A stretch of DNA of 64,000 nt from Actinobacillus indolicus. Lineage in GTDB: Bacteria; Pseudomonadota; Gammaproteobacteria; Enterobacterales; Pasteurellaceae. This document shows, in pieces, positions 43,791-52,521 of the stretch; position 1 is the first letter of the stretch; every line of letters starts with the position of its first letter. The stretch covers positions 806,001 to 870,000 of the forward strand of contig NZ_CP038145.1 in the NCBI RefSeq assembly GCF_004519515.1. The letters are read 5' to 3'. Position numbers and translations under genes: made by a program. Under the pieces are notes generated by a model. It did not search any database. It was not told where the DNA came from and was given only the letters and a program-made list of their open reading frames with translations.

Positions 43791-44117
43791 TTAATTTAAA
43801 CCCCATAAAATCAAATTTAAACTCAGAATCCCCAAACCAACACTAAATAAAATATTCTTTAACCATTTATAGCTAGCGATCACCAAAATAAGTGCGATCA
43901 GTTGAGCGATAAATAAGGTATAACCTTCATTACTTTTCGGCAAACTTAAGCTGGTGAGTACCAGTAATACCATAATCACAAGCGGTAACATTTTATTTAA
44001 TTTTTGCAAAATTGGCGAAGATAGTACAGTTTTTGGCAAAAATAACGGCAAAAAGCGACAAAGTTGAGTACCTAGTGCCAATGCAATCAACATATAAATA
44101 ATATTTTGCGTTTCCAT
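43791..44117 (-). CDS. azlD: Branched-chain amino acid exporter small subunit AzlD
   Basis: A 108-residue inner-membrane protein with four hydrophobic segments, the AzlD/YgaH layout. It starts METQNIIYMLIALALGTQLCRFLPLFL, where the R-F-L-P motif is typical. With AzlC it forms an exporter of branched-chain amino acids such as valine. Its ATG overlaps the azlC stop by one base (TAATG), so translation is coupled. The region between it and rlmB (43663-43790) holds only a 9-bp inverted repeat AATAGCAAC/GTTGCTATT. Confidence 0.85.
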   Translation of the reverse strand: METQNIIYMLIALALGTQLCRFLPLFLPKTVLSSPILQKLNKMLPLVIMVLLVLTSLSLPKSNEGYTLFIAQLIALILVIASYKWLKNILFSVGLGILSLNLILWGLN

Positions 44118-44809
44118 TAAACTTGTCCTTTTTTCTCAGTGAATGATTGGGGCAAGAAAGCGACAATGATAATGGCGATGATGATTGCCACAAGCAAGAC
44201 GCTTGTTTGTGTGATTTGCCCTGCAAGTAAAAATCCAATCAATGCAATAAAAATCGGCTTCCACTGCTTTTGGCTACTGTATTGTTCATAAGCTAAAATG
44301 GCGAATAAGCAAGGCAGTGCGAAATCTAAATTGGGAATATATTGGGAAACAGAATCGCCTAGTAAAATGCCAACAATAGTTGCAAATGTCCAATAACTCA
44401 TTCCTAAGATACTGATTTTGAACATCATTGCCTGACGAGTTTCTTGTGGTAAGGTGGTTAATACGCCAAAGTTTTCATCTGTCAGATAGCTTAATGCAAA
44501 AAAGCGGTTGAGTTTTTCTTTGGGTAATGATGAATGCATATTAAGTGTATAAAAAATAAAACGTAAGCTCATCAATAAAGTGCTGAGAAAAACGGAAACT
44601 ACCCCCGCTCCAGAAACAAAAAAGGGAATTGCTGCATACTGTGCTGTGCCGGAAAAAACGGTGAAACACATCACAATAGTAAACCACGCAGGCATTCCCG
44701 CATTAGTTGCTAACATTCCATAGGCAATACCTGCCGCAAGGTATCCCATAAATATTGGTATAGTGAGTTTGAACGCACTTTTCCAACTATTTTCCGTATT
44801 AAATGACAT
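44117..44809 (-). CDS. azlC: Branched-chain amino acid exporter large subunit AzlC
   Basis: A 230-residue inner-membrane protein of the AzlC/YgaZ family with about seven membrane segments. Landmarks are GYLAAGIAYGMLATNAGMP near residue 20 and FSGTAQYAAIPFF near 55. I start at 44809, where GGAG lies 5 nt before the ATG; the codon at 44848 has no ribosome site. First gene of azlCD, divergent from the amino-acid ABC transporter operon, which suggests the locus manages amino-acid pools in both directions. Confidence 0.87.
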   Translation of the reverse strand: MSFNTENSWKSAFKLTIPIFMGYLAAGIAYGMLATNAGMPAWFTIVMCFTVFSGTAQYAAIPFFVSGAGVVSVFLSTLLMSLRFIFYTLNMHSSLPKEKLNRFFALSYLTDENFGVLTTLPQETRQAMMFKISILGMSYWTFATIVGILLGDSVSQYIPNLDFALPCLFAILAYEQYSSQKQWKPIFIALIGFLLAGQITQTSVLLVAIIIAIIIVAFLPQSFTEKKGQV

Positions 44810-44983
44810 AAAGCTCCAACGTAAATTGAGAAAAGCCTGATTATACAAAAGGTTGCAGTGTTAGCAATCTCTTTATCAATCCAAACTTTTTGTTGTTTAA
44901 TATTCCATTTGGTTATTTGCAAGCGGTTAGATTTGCCTTTAAATTTGCAAACAATTAATCTTACCTATCAAAAGGAACTTATT

Positions 44984-45766
44984 ATGTTTAAAAAATTATC
45001 AATTGTTGCATTATCTTTAGCTGCTGTTTTCACTTCTACAACGACATTGGCAAAAGAATCTTTACTCGATCGTATCAACAATAAAGGCACTATCACTGTG
45101 GGGACGGAAGGGACTTATGCACCTTTCACTTACCACGATGCAAGCGGTAAATTAACAGGCTACGATGTGGAAGTTACTCGTGCAGTGGCTGAAAAATTAG
45201 GTGTAAAAGTTGATTTTAAAGAGACTCAATGGGACGCAATGTTAGCGGGTTTAAAAGGTGAACGTTTTGATATTGTGGCAAACCAAGTAGGCTTAACGAC
45301 CCCAGAACGTCAGGCAACCTTTGATAAATCTGAGCCTTATAGCTGGTCTGGTGCAATGTTATTAGCTCGTAATGATGAAACCCGTGTAAGCAAAGCAGAA
45401 GATGTGAAAGGCTTAAAAGCCGCTCAAACCTTAAGCTCTAACTATGGCGAACTGGCACAGAAAAATGGCGCAGAAATCGTTGCCGTTGATGGTATGGCTC
45501 AAGCGTTATTGTTAATTCAGCAAAAACGTGCGGATGTCACTTTCAATGACTCGCTAGCATTGTTAGATTACTTGAAGAAAAACCCAAATTCAGGCTTAAA
45601 ACCAGTTTGGGAAGCAACAGATAAAGTGGGAGCTGGTTTTATTGTGAACAAAGGCAACACCGAAGCCCTTGCAAAAATCAGTCAAGCAGTTGAAGAATTG
45701 AAAAAAGACGGTACACTTAAGAAATTAGGTGAACAATTCTTTGGTAAAGACATCAGTGTTAAATAA
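44984..45766 (+). CDS. Amino acid ABC transporter substrate-binding protein (cystine/polar type)
   Basis: A 260-residue periplasmic binding protein. AAAGGAAC precedes the ATG at 44984 (MFKKLSIVALSLAAVF); an upstream extension to 44858 is not plausible. The signal peptide is cleaved after LA near residue 22. The family signature GTYAPFTYHDASGKLTGYDVEVTRAVAEKLG lies near 40-70 and FDIVANQVGLTTPERQATFDKSEPY near 90-115. It resembles the cystine-binding TcyJ (FliY) and H. influenzae HI1080 group. The ligand is probably cystine or another polar amino acid. First gene of a three-gene operon. Confidence 0.87.
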   Translation: MFKKLSIVALSLAAVFTSTTTLAKESLLDRINNKGTITVGTEGTYAPFTYHDASGKLTGYDVEVTRAVAEKLGVKVDFKETQWDAMLAGLKGERFDIVANQVGLTTPERQATFDKSEPYSWSGAMLLARNDETRVSKAEDVKGLKAAQTLSSNYGELAQKNGAEIVAVDGMAQALLLIQQKRADVTFNDSLALLDYLKKNPNSGLKPVWEATDKVGAGFIVNKGNTEALAKISQAVEELKKDGTLKKLGEQFFGKDISVK

Positions 45767-46472
45767 TTTATTACTTTCTCTACCATTTATGACGGAAGCT
45801 CGTGTTGAGCTGGTCATAAATGGTTTCTGGCCGATGGTACAAGCGGCCTTTTTAGTTTCTATCCCTTTGGCAATTGCTTCCTTTATTATTGGCATGGCGA
45901 TTGCCGTTGGGGTCGCGTTAGTTCGTGTTACCCCTGTTAATGGCCCGTTCCATCGTCTATTACTCTGGTTCGTCAAAGGCTATATCTCAATCATTCGTGG
46001 TACGCCGATGTTGGTGCAAATCTGTATTGTATTCTACGGTTTGCCTGCGATTGGTATTTTTATCGATCCGATCCCAGCGGCAATTATCGGTTTTTCGATC
46101 AATATCGGAGCTTATGGCTCTGAAACCATTCGTGCTGCCATTCTTTCTGTGCCGAAAGGTCAATGGGAAGCAGGTTATACCATCGGTATGACCTATATGC
46201 AGACATTCCGCCGTATTATTGCACCACAAGCGTTTCGTGTTGCCGTACCGCCATTGAGCAATACCTTTATTGGTCTATTCAAAGATACCTCTTTGGCATC
46301 TGTTGTGACGGTCACAGAGATGTTCCGTGTGGCTCAACAAGTGGCAAATATGTCCTATGACTTCTTACCAGTCTATATTGAAGCTGGTTTGATTTACTGG
46401 TGTTTCTGTTGGGTGCTGTTCTTTATTCAAGCACGCTTAGAAAAACGTTTTGATCGATATGTGGCGAAATAA
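45756..46472 (+). CDS. Amino acid ABC transporter permease
   Basis: A 238-residue inner-membrane permease of the HisM/TcyL group. I start at the GTG at 45756, which overlaps the end of the binding-protein gene by 11 bp and has GGTAAAGA upstream; an ATG at 45789 has no ribosome site. About five membrane segments are present. The coupling loop reads GQWEAGYTIGMTYMQTFRRIIAPQAFRVAVPPLSN (about residues 140-175), the EAA motif that contacts the ATPase. Sequence is very close to what I recall of H. influenzae HI1079. Confidence 0.88.
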   Translation: MLNNLLLSLPFMTEARVELVINGFWPMVQAAFLVSIPLAIASFIIGMAIAVGVALVRVTPVNGPFHRLLLWFVKGYISIIRGTPMLVQICIVFYGLPAIGIFIDPIPAAIIGFSINIGAYGSETIRAAILSVPKGQWEAGYTIGMTYMQTFRRIIAPQAFRVAVPPLSNTFIGLFKDTSLASVVTVTEMFRVAQQVANMSYDFLPVYIEAGLIYWCFCWVLFFIQARLEKRFDRYVAK

Positions 46473-46474
46473 CA

Positions 46475-47224
46475 ATGATTAAAGTACGAAACATTCATAA
46501 AACTTTTGGCAATAACACCATTTTGCGTGGGATTGATTTAGATATTCAAAAGGGGCAAGTGGTCGTGATTTTAGGGCCATCCGGCTCAGGCAAAACCACC
46601 TTTCTTCGCTGTTTAAATGCGTTAGAAATGCCAGAACAAGGCACAATAACCTTTGATAACAATGCCCCGTTGCACATTGACTTTGCAACCAAATCAGCCA
46701 AAAAAGAGATCCTTACCCTACGCCGTAAATCCGGTATGGTTTTCCAAAACTACAATCTCTTTCCACATAAAACGGCAATCGAAAATGTGATGGAAGGCCC
46801 TGTGTTTGTGCAAGGTAAAAAGCCTGAACAAGCTAGGGAAGAAGCCTTAGCACTGTTAGCCAAAGTAGGATTAGCAGATAAAGTCGATCTCTATCCATTC
46901 CAGCTTTCCGGCGGACAGCAACAGCGTGTCGGCATTGCCCGTGCTTTAGCCATTCAACCTGAATTAATGCTGTTTGATGAGCCGACTTCTGCTCTCGACC
47001 CTGAATTAGTGCAAGATGTGTTAAACACAATGAAAAAGCTGGCAAACGAAGGCTGGACAATGGTTGTGGTTACACACGAAATTAAATTTGCATTAGATGT
47101 GGCAGATGTTGTGGTCGTGATGGACGGCGGTGAAATTGTGGAACAAGGCTCGCCTGAGCAACTTTTCAGCAATCCTCAACACGAACGGACGAAGCGGTTT
47201 TTGCATCAGATTAGAGTTGATTAA
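46475..47224 (+). CDS. Amino acid ABC transporter ATP-binding protein
   Basis: A 249-residue ATPase that powers the importer encoded by the two preceding genes. Walker A is GPSGSGKTTFL (34-44), the Q-loop is GMVFQNYNLFPH (near 88), the signature is LSGGQQQRVGIARAL (near 146) and Walker B is LMLFDEPTSALDPELV (near 168). Two bases separate it from the permease stop. It has the HisP/TcyN subfamily layout with no C-terminal regulatory domain. It ends at a bidirectional terminator. Confidence 0.9.
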   Translation: MIKVRNIHKTFGNNTILRGIDLDIQKGQVVVILGPSGSGKTTFLRCLNALEMPEQGTITFDNNAPLHIDFATKSAKKEILTLRRKSGMVFQNYNLFPHKTAIENVMEGPVFVQGKKPEQAREEALALLAKVGLADKVDLYPFQLSGGQQQRVGIARALAIQPELMLFDEPTSALDPELVQDVLNTMKKLANEGWTMVVVTHEIKFALDVADVVVVMDGGEIVEQGSPEQLFSNPQHERTKRFLHQIRVD

Positions 47225-47233
47225 TCCCTAACA

Positions 47234-47263
47234 AAAAAACCGACCGCAAGCGGTCGGTTTTTC
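47234..47263. terminator. Bidirectional terminator built from overlapping uptake signals
   Basis: AAAAACCGACCGC-AA-GCGGTCGGTTTTT, a 13-bp stem with A and T runs on both sides, lies between the convergent ABC ATPase and peroxiredoxin genes. Confidence 0.9.
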
Positions 47264-47279
47264 TCATTTTTTTTGCAAA

Positions 47280-48020
47280 TTATGCAGCTTTTGCAAAATA
47301 CGCTTCTAAATCTTCACTACCGCCAATGTATTGACCACCAATAAAGACTTGTGGTGCTGTTGCTTTGCCTGTAATTGCACGAACAGAGGTAGTGCTTGCA
47401 TCACGACCTAACACGATCTCTTCAAATGCAAATCCTTTTTCTGTTAATAGTGCTTTGGCTTTAGCACAGAATGAACAGCCAGGTTTAGTGATGATTGCGA
47501 CCGACGGTTTTGCCGTCCAATTTGGATCTAAATATTTGATCATCGTATCTGCATCAGACACTTTGAACGGATCGCCTGGCTCTTGTGGCTCTACGAACAT
47601 TTTTTCTACTACGCCGTTTTTCACAAGCATAGAGTAACGCCATGAACGTTTACCAAAACCAAGGTCTTCTTTACCAACAAGCATACCCATGCCTTCAGTA
47701 AATTCACCGTTACCATCTGGAATGACAGTGATATTCTCCGATTCTTGATCTGCTTTCCACGCATTCATGACGAATGTATCGTTAACCGACATACATACAA
47801 TTTCATCTACGCCTAATGCATAGAACTCTTTTGCTAATTCGTTATAGCGTGGTAGATGTGTTGAAGAACAGGTTGGCGTAAATGCACCTGGTAATGAAAA
47901 TACAATTACCGTTTTATTGTTAAACAACTCATCTGTGGTAACATCAACCCAAGCATCGCCTTGGCGAGTTTTGAAAGTCACACTAGGGACTTTTTGCCCT
48001 GTCATATCTTTTAAAGACAT
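47280..48020 (-). CDS. Hybrid peroxiredoxin-glutaredoxin
   Basis: A fusion enzyme that reduces peroxides with glutathione. The N-terminal Prx5 domain (about residues 1-165) has the peroxidatic Cys in PGAFTPTCSSTHLPRY near residue 50. The C-terminal glutaredoxin domain (about 172-246) has the CxxC site KPGCSFCAKAKALL near 182 and TAPQVFIGGQYIGGSEDL. The 246 residues match the Haemophilus hybrid Prx5. The gene is divergent from oxyR with a 90-bp shared region, so OxyR control on peroxide stress is very likely. Confidence 0.94.
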   Translation of the reverse strand: MSLKDMTGQKVPSVTFKTRQGDAWVDVTTDELFNNKTVIVFSLPGAFTPTCSSTHLPRYNELAKEFYALGVDEIVCMSVNDTFVMNAWKADQESENITVIPDGNGEFTEGMGMLVGKEDLGFGKRSWRYSMLVKNGVVEKMFVEPQEPGDPFKVSDADTMIKYLDPNWTAKPSVAIITKPGCSFCAKAKALLTEKGFAFEEIVLGRDASTTSVRAITGKATAPQVFIGGQYIGGSEDLEAYFAKAA

Positions 48021-48110
48021 TATTTTCTCCTACTTCTGTTTTAAAGAATTCACCATTTTACATATAAATGTGACATAATCCAGCCTATTATATTAATAGA
48101 GTGAAAATAC

Positions 48111-49001
48111 ATGAACATTCGAGATTTAGAATATTTAATTGCCCTCGCTGATTTTAAACATTTTAGAAAAGCAGCGGATGCTTGTAATGTCAGTCAGCCA
48201 ACATTAAGTGGACAAATTCGTAAATTAGAAGATGAATTAGGTACAATTCTATTAGAAAGAACGAGCCGTAAGGTATTGTTTACTCAAGCAGGATTAATGC
48301 TAGTAGAACAAGCTAAAGTGATCTTACGTGAAGTAAAAGTACTTAAAGAAATGGCGAGCAATCAAGGTCGGGAAATGTCTGGTCCGCTACATATCGGCAT
48401 TATTCCAACCCTAGGTCCTTATTTATCCCCTATTATTTTACCGCACTTCAAATCATTATTTCCTGAACTGGAATTGTACATTTATGAATTACAAACCTCC
48501 ACATTGGTCGAACAACTCGAATCAGGACAATTAGATTGCGGTATTTTAGCTTTTGATAAAGACAGTCAACCATTTATCGAAGTCCCTATGTTCCATGAAA
48601 AAATGTTATTAGCGGTTTCTAATGAACATGAATGGGCAAATGAAGAAATCATCCCGTTATCTAAGTTACGTGATAAAGAAATGCTTATGTTAGATAATGG
48701 TCATTGTTTAAGAACACAAACTATGGATTATTGCTTTTCAAGTGGGGCAACAGAAAATACTCATTTTAAAGCGAGTAGCTTAGAAACCTTGCGTAATATG
48801 GTTGCAGCTAATGTGGGTATTGCATTTATACCTGAGTTAGCAGCACATTCAGGAAGTAGTAATGATCTAACCTATTTACATTTCAGTGAGCCTGAGCCAT
48901 ATCGTGCAGTAGGTCTTATTTATCGTCCTGGTTCGCCATTGCGCCTACGTTACGAGCGTCTAGCAAAAGAAATTAAGCAACTTGTGGAACAAAGAAAATG
49001 A
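48111..49001 (+). CDS. oxyR: Hydrogen peroxide-inducible regulator OxyR
   Basis: A 296-residue LysR-family regulator. The N-terminal winged helix reads MNIRDLEYLIALADFKHFRKAADACNVSQPTLSGQIRKLE. The two redox cysteines sit nine residues apart in NGHCLRTQTMDYCFSSGA, the spacing of Cys199/Cys208 in E. coli, so peroxide sensing by disulfide formation is expected. Divergent from the hybrid peroxiredoxin. Its stop overlaps the fabR start (ATGA), so oxyR-fabR and the thioredoxin-like gene formed one operon before an IS split fabR. Confidence 0.95.
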   Translation: MNIRDLEYLIALADFKHFRKAADACNVSQPTLSGQIRKLEDELGTILLERTSRKVLFTQAGLMLVEQAKVILREVKVLKEMASNQGREMSGPLHIGIIPTLGPYLSPIILPHFKSLFPELELYIYELQTSTLVEQLESGQLDCGILAFDKDSQPFIEVPMFHEKMLLAVSNEHEWANEEIIPLSKLRDKEMLMLDNGHCLRTQTMDYCFSSGATENTHFKASSLETLRNMVAANVGIAFIPELAAHSGSSNDLTYLHFSEPEPYRAVGLIYRPGSPLRLRYERLAKEIKQLVEQRK

Positions 49002-49442
49002 GTGTAGTGGGAGTTAGAGCTGTTCAAAAAGAAAAAACACGTAGGGCATTAGTTGATGCCGCTTTTAATCAATTAACCGCAGAAAAAAGTTTTTCTAACT
49101 TGAGCTTACGAGAAGTTGCTAGAGAAGCGGGTATTGCACCTACCTCATTTTATCGTCATTTTAAAGATATGGATGAGCTTGGTTTGGCAATGGTAGATGA
49201 ATCAGGCCTAATTCTTCGTCAGCTTATGCGACAAGCACGCAAACGTCTTGAAAAAGGGGGGAGTGTAGTCGTAATTTCTGTCGATACTTTCTTCGAATTT
49301 ATTGAAGATCGACCAAATATGTTTCGTTTACTGCTACGTGAAAGCTCAGGAACATCCCAAGCTTTTCGTACTGCTGCCTCAAGAGAGATCCAACATTTTG
49401 TTGCAGAGCTTGCCGAATACATACAGCTGAAAGATAAACAAA

Positions 49443-50155
49443 GGGGCTGTAGTAGATAAGGTCTAAATCCCACACCATTTTCTCAATATTTTAAGCTGAT
49501 TAGATGGTGTGCTGTAGTTAAATCTAAACTCACATTCTTTGATAAAAAGATGGAAGTTTTTCTTGTCAATGCCATTGTATTTTCTAAGTACTCGTTTGGC
49601 TTGAGACCAGAAATTTTCAATGCCATTGATGTGGTTGTGATCTTTGACAAACTCTTTGGAATGATTGATGCGAAAGTGTTTAAACTCACTCACATCAAGA
49701 GCATTATAGCTTCTGTAACCATCTGTGTAAACGATGCTATCTGGCTTGATTTTGCTTGAGATGATAGGCATTAAGGTACTTTGCTTGGTATCTTTTACAA
49801 CAACAGTATAAACCTTGCCATTACGCTTCAAAAGACCAAATACAGCTGTTTTGCCACCAGCTCCACGACCTCGCTTGCCTTTGCGAATGCCACCGAAGTA
49901 GCTTTCATCAAGCTCTACTTCGCCATCAAACAAAGTGTGAGCTTCAAGGTTGAGATTATATTCTATCACAAGTCTGATTTTGCGGTAAAATAAAGCTGCT
50001 GAATTGTGCTGAATGCCAAGCAAATCACTTGCTGTTCTAGCAGTAACTTGTGCAACAAAAAATTCAAGCAGTTTTATTTGAACTTTTTTACTTAATTTAC
50101 AACGAGTTATCTTCATGTTTGTAGTATAGCATAAGTGCTAATCTACTACAGCCCC
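49443..50155 (-). mobile_element. IS1016-like (IS1595 family) insertion sequence, copy 1
   Basis: A complete 713-bp element with 15-bp perfect terminal inverted repeats (GGGGCTGTAGTAGAT). It is flanked by the 8-bp direct repeat TAAACAAA at 49435-49442 and 50156-50163, the duplication size of the IS1595 family. It carries one transposase gene on the minus strand, opposite to the fabR gene it interrupts. Perfect ends and duplication argue for a recent insertion. Confidence 0.95.
49463..50116 (-). CDS. IS1016-like transposase, copy 1
   Basis: A 217-residue transposase of the IS1595/IS1016 group. A helix-turn-helix-like N-terminus (ARTASDLLGIQHNSAALFYRKI) is followed by the ISXO2-like catalytic domain: ELDESYFGG near residue 75 (first Asp), VYTDGYRSY near 140 (second Asp) and HINGIENFWSQAKR near 170 (third acidic/Asn position). 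It is intact and identical in protein sequence to the second copy at 55176-55829, so it could be active. It is antisense to fabR. Confidence 0.93.
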   Translation of the reverse strand: MKITRCKLSKKVQIKLLEFFVAQVTARTASDLLGIQHNSAALFYRKIRLVIEYNLNLEAHTLFDGEVELDESYFGGIRKGKRGRGAGGKTAVFGLLKRNGKVYTVVVKDTKQSTLMPIISSKIKPDSIVYTDGYRSYNALDVSEFKHFRINHSKEFVKDHNHINGIENFWSQAKRVLRKYNGIDKKNFHLFIKECEFRFNYSTPSNQLKILRKWCGI

Positions 50156-50344
50156 TAAACAAATTAGCCGAGAACTCGCCTACATTCAATCAGAAGGCCT
50201 AGTTACTCTCGTTTTTACTGCAGGCTCTCATGCTTTGGACATGAACATGCAAGAGCGTGAAAAATTGAAACAGCGGGTTGTTATGCAACTGAGAATGTTA
50301 GCTCGTGGTGCAAGCTCTTATGTTAATTCACATAGAGAAATCGT

Positions 50345-50860
50345 ATGAAAAAACAGACGTTAATTGCCCGATTTATTAAACATATTCTTCTTTTGGGTAG
50401 TATGTTTATTATCTTAAGTGTGATTATGGATTGGTATCGCAAACCTACCGCACCAACCCAATTTTCAGAACAAGTACTTTATGATATTCATCAGCGACCT
50501 AAAGTTATTGCACAACTAAGCCATGAAAAACCGCTTTTGCTTTATTTCTGGGGCAGTTGGTGTAAGTTCTGTGAATTTACCTCACCCGCTGTTTCTCAAC
50601 TTACGCAAGAAAATGCCAATATATTAGCGATCGCACTCAAATCAGGAAATGATGATGAAGTAAAGCAATATATGGAAGAGCATCAATATAGTTTCGCCAC
50701 TATCAATGATCCAACAGGGGAATTTTCAAAAAGCTGGGATATTCAGGCTACACCAACCTTAGTCATCATAAAAGATGGAAAAATGATAAGTCATACTACG
50801 GGGTTCTCAACCTATTGGGGAATAAAGACTCGGCTATGGCTAGCGGATTGGGTTAGATAA
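50345..50860 (+). CDS. Membrane-anchored thioredoxin-like protein (ScsD/TlpA type)
   Basis: A 171-residue protein with one N-terminal membrane anchor (about residues 12-28, LLLGSMFIILSVIM) and a periplasmic thioredoxin-fold domain. The active site is FWGSWCKFCEFTSP (CxxC near residues 74-77) and the cis-proline motif is IQATPTLVIIKDG near 139. It probably reduces or shuffles disulfides in the periplasm, as ScsD/TlpA-like proteins do. Its ATG overlaps the fabR stop (GTATGA), so its translation was coupled to fabR; the IS in fabR may lower its expression. Confidence 0.82.
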   Translation: MKKQTLIARFIKHILLLGSMFIILSVIMDWYRKPTAPTQFSEQVLYDIHQRPKVIAQLSHEKPLLLYFWGSWCKFCEFTSPAVSQLTQENANILAIALKSGNDDEVKQYMEEHQYSFATINDPTGEFSKSWDIQATPTLVIIKDGKMISHTTGFSTYWGIKTRLWLADWVR

Positions 50861-50862
50861 AC

Positions 50863-50888
50863 AAAGGGGAGTTTTTATACTCCCCTTT
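50863..50888. terminator. Bidirectional terminator, thioredoxin-like gene / ubiB
   Basis: AAAGGGGAGT-TTTTAT-ACTCCCCTTT lies between the two convergent genes, three bases after the first stop. Confidence 0.85.
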
Positions 50889-50892
50889 CTTC

Positions 50893-52521
50893 TTATTTAA
50901 GCATTTTAATCAATAATCCAAATTCTACCACAAGCAACGGCACACTCACCCACAACGGCAACGTTTCAAACTTCCAAAACGTACCAGCAATCGCCACACC
51001 TAAAATCATCAAACGAGAAAAGCCCGTGTTATTACGCTGCGCTTTCAGACTTTGATTGATTTCATTTAAACGGAAATTAATCTGTTTTTGTTGTTGTAAG
51101 GCCTGAAACATCGCTTCAGGGAACTCGGCAAAATGCTCTCTAAATTGCGGAGCTCGCTGTTTTAGATCTCGCCACATTGCTTTAAAGCCCACCTGTTCAT
51201 TCAACCAATCTTGCAAAAACGGCTTAGCGGTTTGCCATAAATCTAACTGCGGATAAACCTGTCTGCCTAATCCTTCAATATAAAGCAATGTTTTTTGCAA
51301 TAACACCAATTGTGGCTGTACTTCCATATTGAATTTACGAGCAACGGTAAACAAATTCAATAAAACGTGTCCAAACGAAATTTCCGAAAGGGGTTTAGCA
51401 AAAATCGGTTCACAGACTTCTCGGAAGGCTTCCTCAAAAGCATCAATATCGGTATCCGACGGTGTCCAACCTGACTCAACGTGCATCAACGCAACTCGGC
51501 GATAATCACGATTGAAAAAAGCAACAAAACTTTCGGCAAGGTAACGTTTATCGTTCTGATTTAAAGTGCCAACAATACCGCAATCAATCCCGATATATTG
51601 TGGATTTTCGGGGTGATTTGGGTTCACAAAAATGTTACCAGGGTGCATATCGGCGTGAAAAAAGCTATCACGGAAAACCTGCGTAAAAAACACCTGTACA
51701 CCACGTTCGGCAAGCAGTTTCATATCTGTGCCGTTGGCTTTGAGTTCATCAATATTTGCCACAGGAATACCATAAATCCGTTCCATCACAATCACATTTC
51801 TATGGCAAAAATCTTGATACATTTCAGGCACATAGAGCATTTCGCTGTTTTCAAAATTATTACGCAAGCGGATAGCATTCGCCATTTCTTTGCGAAGATC
51901 AAGTTCGTCTAACAGCGTTTTTTCATACTCACGCACCACTTCCATAGGACGTAAACGTCTGCCTTCTTTATTTAAACGTGGAATCCAACTCGCCAAACGG
52001 TACATCAAGGCTAAATCGTCCTTAATTACACAATCAATCTCTGGGCGAAGGACTTTTAATACCACTTCTTTACCTGCAAGCGGTTGGTTTTGATTGAATT
52101 TTGCTGTATGCACTTGAGCAATAGACGCAGAAGCCAATGCGGTTTCATCAAAATCATCAAACCATTTTTCCAGCTTATCACCTAGAGTCTCTTCAATTAA
52201 ACGACGAGCTAGTTTTCCATCAAAGGCTTCAACAGAATCTTGTAGCAACGCAAGCTGATCTGCTAATTCAGGTTCAAACAGATCTCGACGAGTAGAAAGC
52301 ATCTGCCCCAGCTTAATCCACACAGGCCCAAGCTCTTGCAAAGCAAGGCGTAAACGCACGCCAAAAGGCTCGTTCGGATATTGATTTTTTACCCAAAACA
52401 AGGATTTCCGCCCACAACGAATCCCCCGTGTTAGCGGAATATCTGGTATCACCTCATCAATACCATAGCGGAGAAAAGTGTGAATAATGTGATAAAGACG
52501 ACGCAGGTTTTTGATGTTCAT
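50893..52521 (-). CDS. ubiB: Ubiquinone biosynthesis ATPase-like kinase UbiB
   Basis: UbiB is a membrane-bound atypical kinase/ATPase needed for ubiquinone synthesis. Starting at 52521, where the ATG overlaps the ubiJ stop (TAATG), gives 542 residues. The longer reading to 52593 lies inside ubiJ. Family signatures are LQELGPVWIKLGQMLSTRRDLF (KxGQ motif near residue 60), ASASIAQVHTAKF near 125, FHADMHPGNIFVN near 285 and IGIDCGIVGTLN near 305. Two C-terminal membrane segments end the protein. Last gene of ubiE-ubiJ-ubiB. Confidence 0.95.
   Translation of the reverse strand: MNIKNLRRLYHIIHTFLRYGIDEVIPDIPLTRGIRCGRKSLFWVKNQYPNEPFGVRLRLALQELGPVWIKLGQMLSTRRDLFEPELADQLALLQDSVEAFDGKLARRLIEETLGDKLEKWFDDFDETALASASIAQVHTAKFNQNQPLAGKEVVLKVLRPEIDCVIKDDLALMYRLASWIPRLNKEGRRLRPMEVVREYEKTLLDELDLRKEMANAIRLRNNFENSEMLYVPEMYQDFCHRNVIVMERIYGIPVANIDELKANGTDMKLLAERGVQVFFTQVFRDSFFHADMHPGNIFVNPNHPENPQYIGIDCGIVGTLNQNDKRYLAESFVAFFNRDYRRVALMHVESGWTPSDTDIDAFEEAFREVCEPIFAKPLSEISFGHVLLNLFTVARKFNMEVQPQLVLLQKTLLYIEGLGRQVYPQLDLWQTAKPFLQDWLNEQVGFKAMWRDLKQRAPQFREHFAEFPEAMFQALQQQKQINFRLNEINQSLKAQRNNTGFSRLMILGVAIAGTFWKFETLPLWVSVPLLVVEFGLLIKMLK

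Larger units (their letters stand above)
48998..50348 (+). pseudogene. fabR: fabR, unsaturated fatty acid repressor, split by IS1016-like element
   Basis: FabR is the TetR-type repressor of fabA/fabB that sets the unsaturated to saturated fatty acid balance. Codons 1-148 (48998-49442) include the helix-turn-helix LSLREVAREAGIAPTSFYRHF. The frame then enters the IS and stops at 49459 after a few foreign residues. The remaining codons resume at 50164 with ISRELAYIQSEGLVTLVFTA and run to TGA at 50346-50348. Removing the 713-bp IS and one 8-bp duplication restores an exact 630-bp frame (209 residues). The truncated product lacks the C-terminal ligand/dimer part, so it is probably inactive. Confidence 0.92.
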
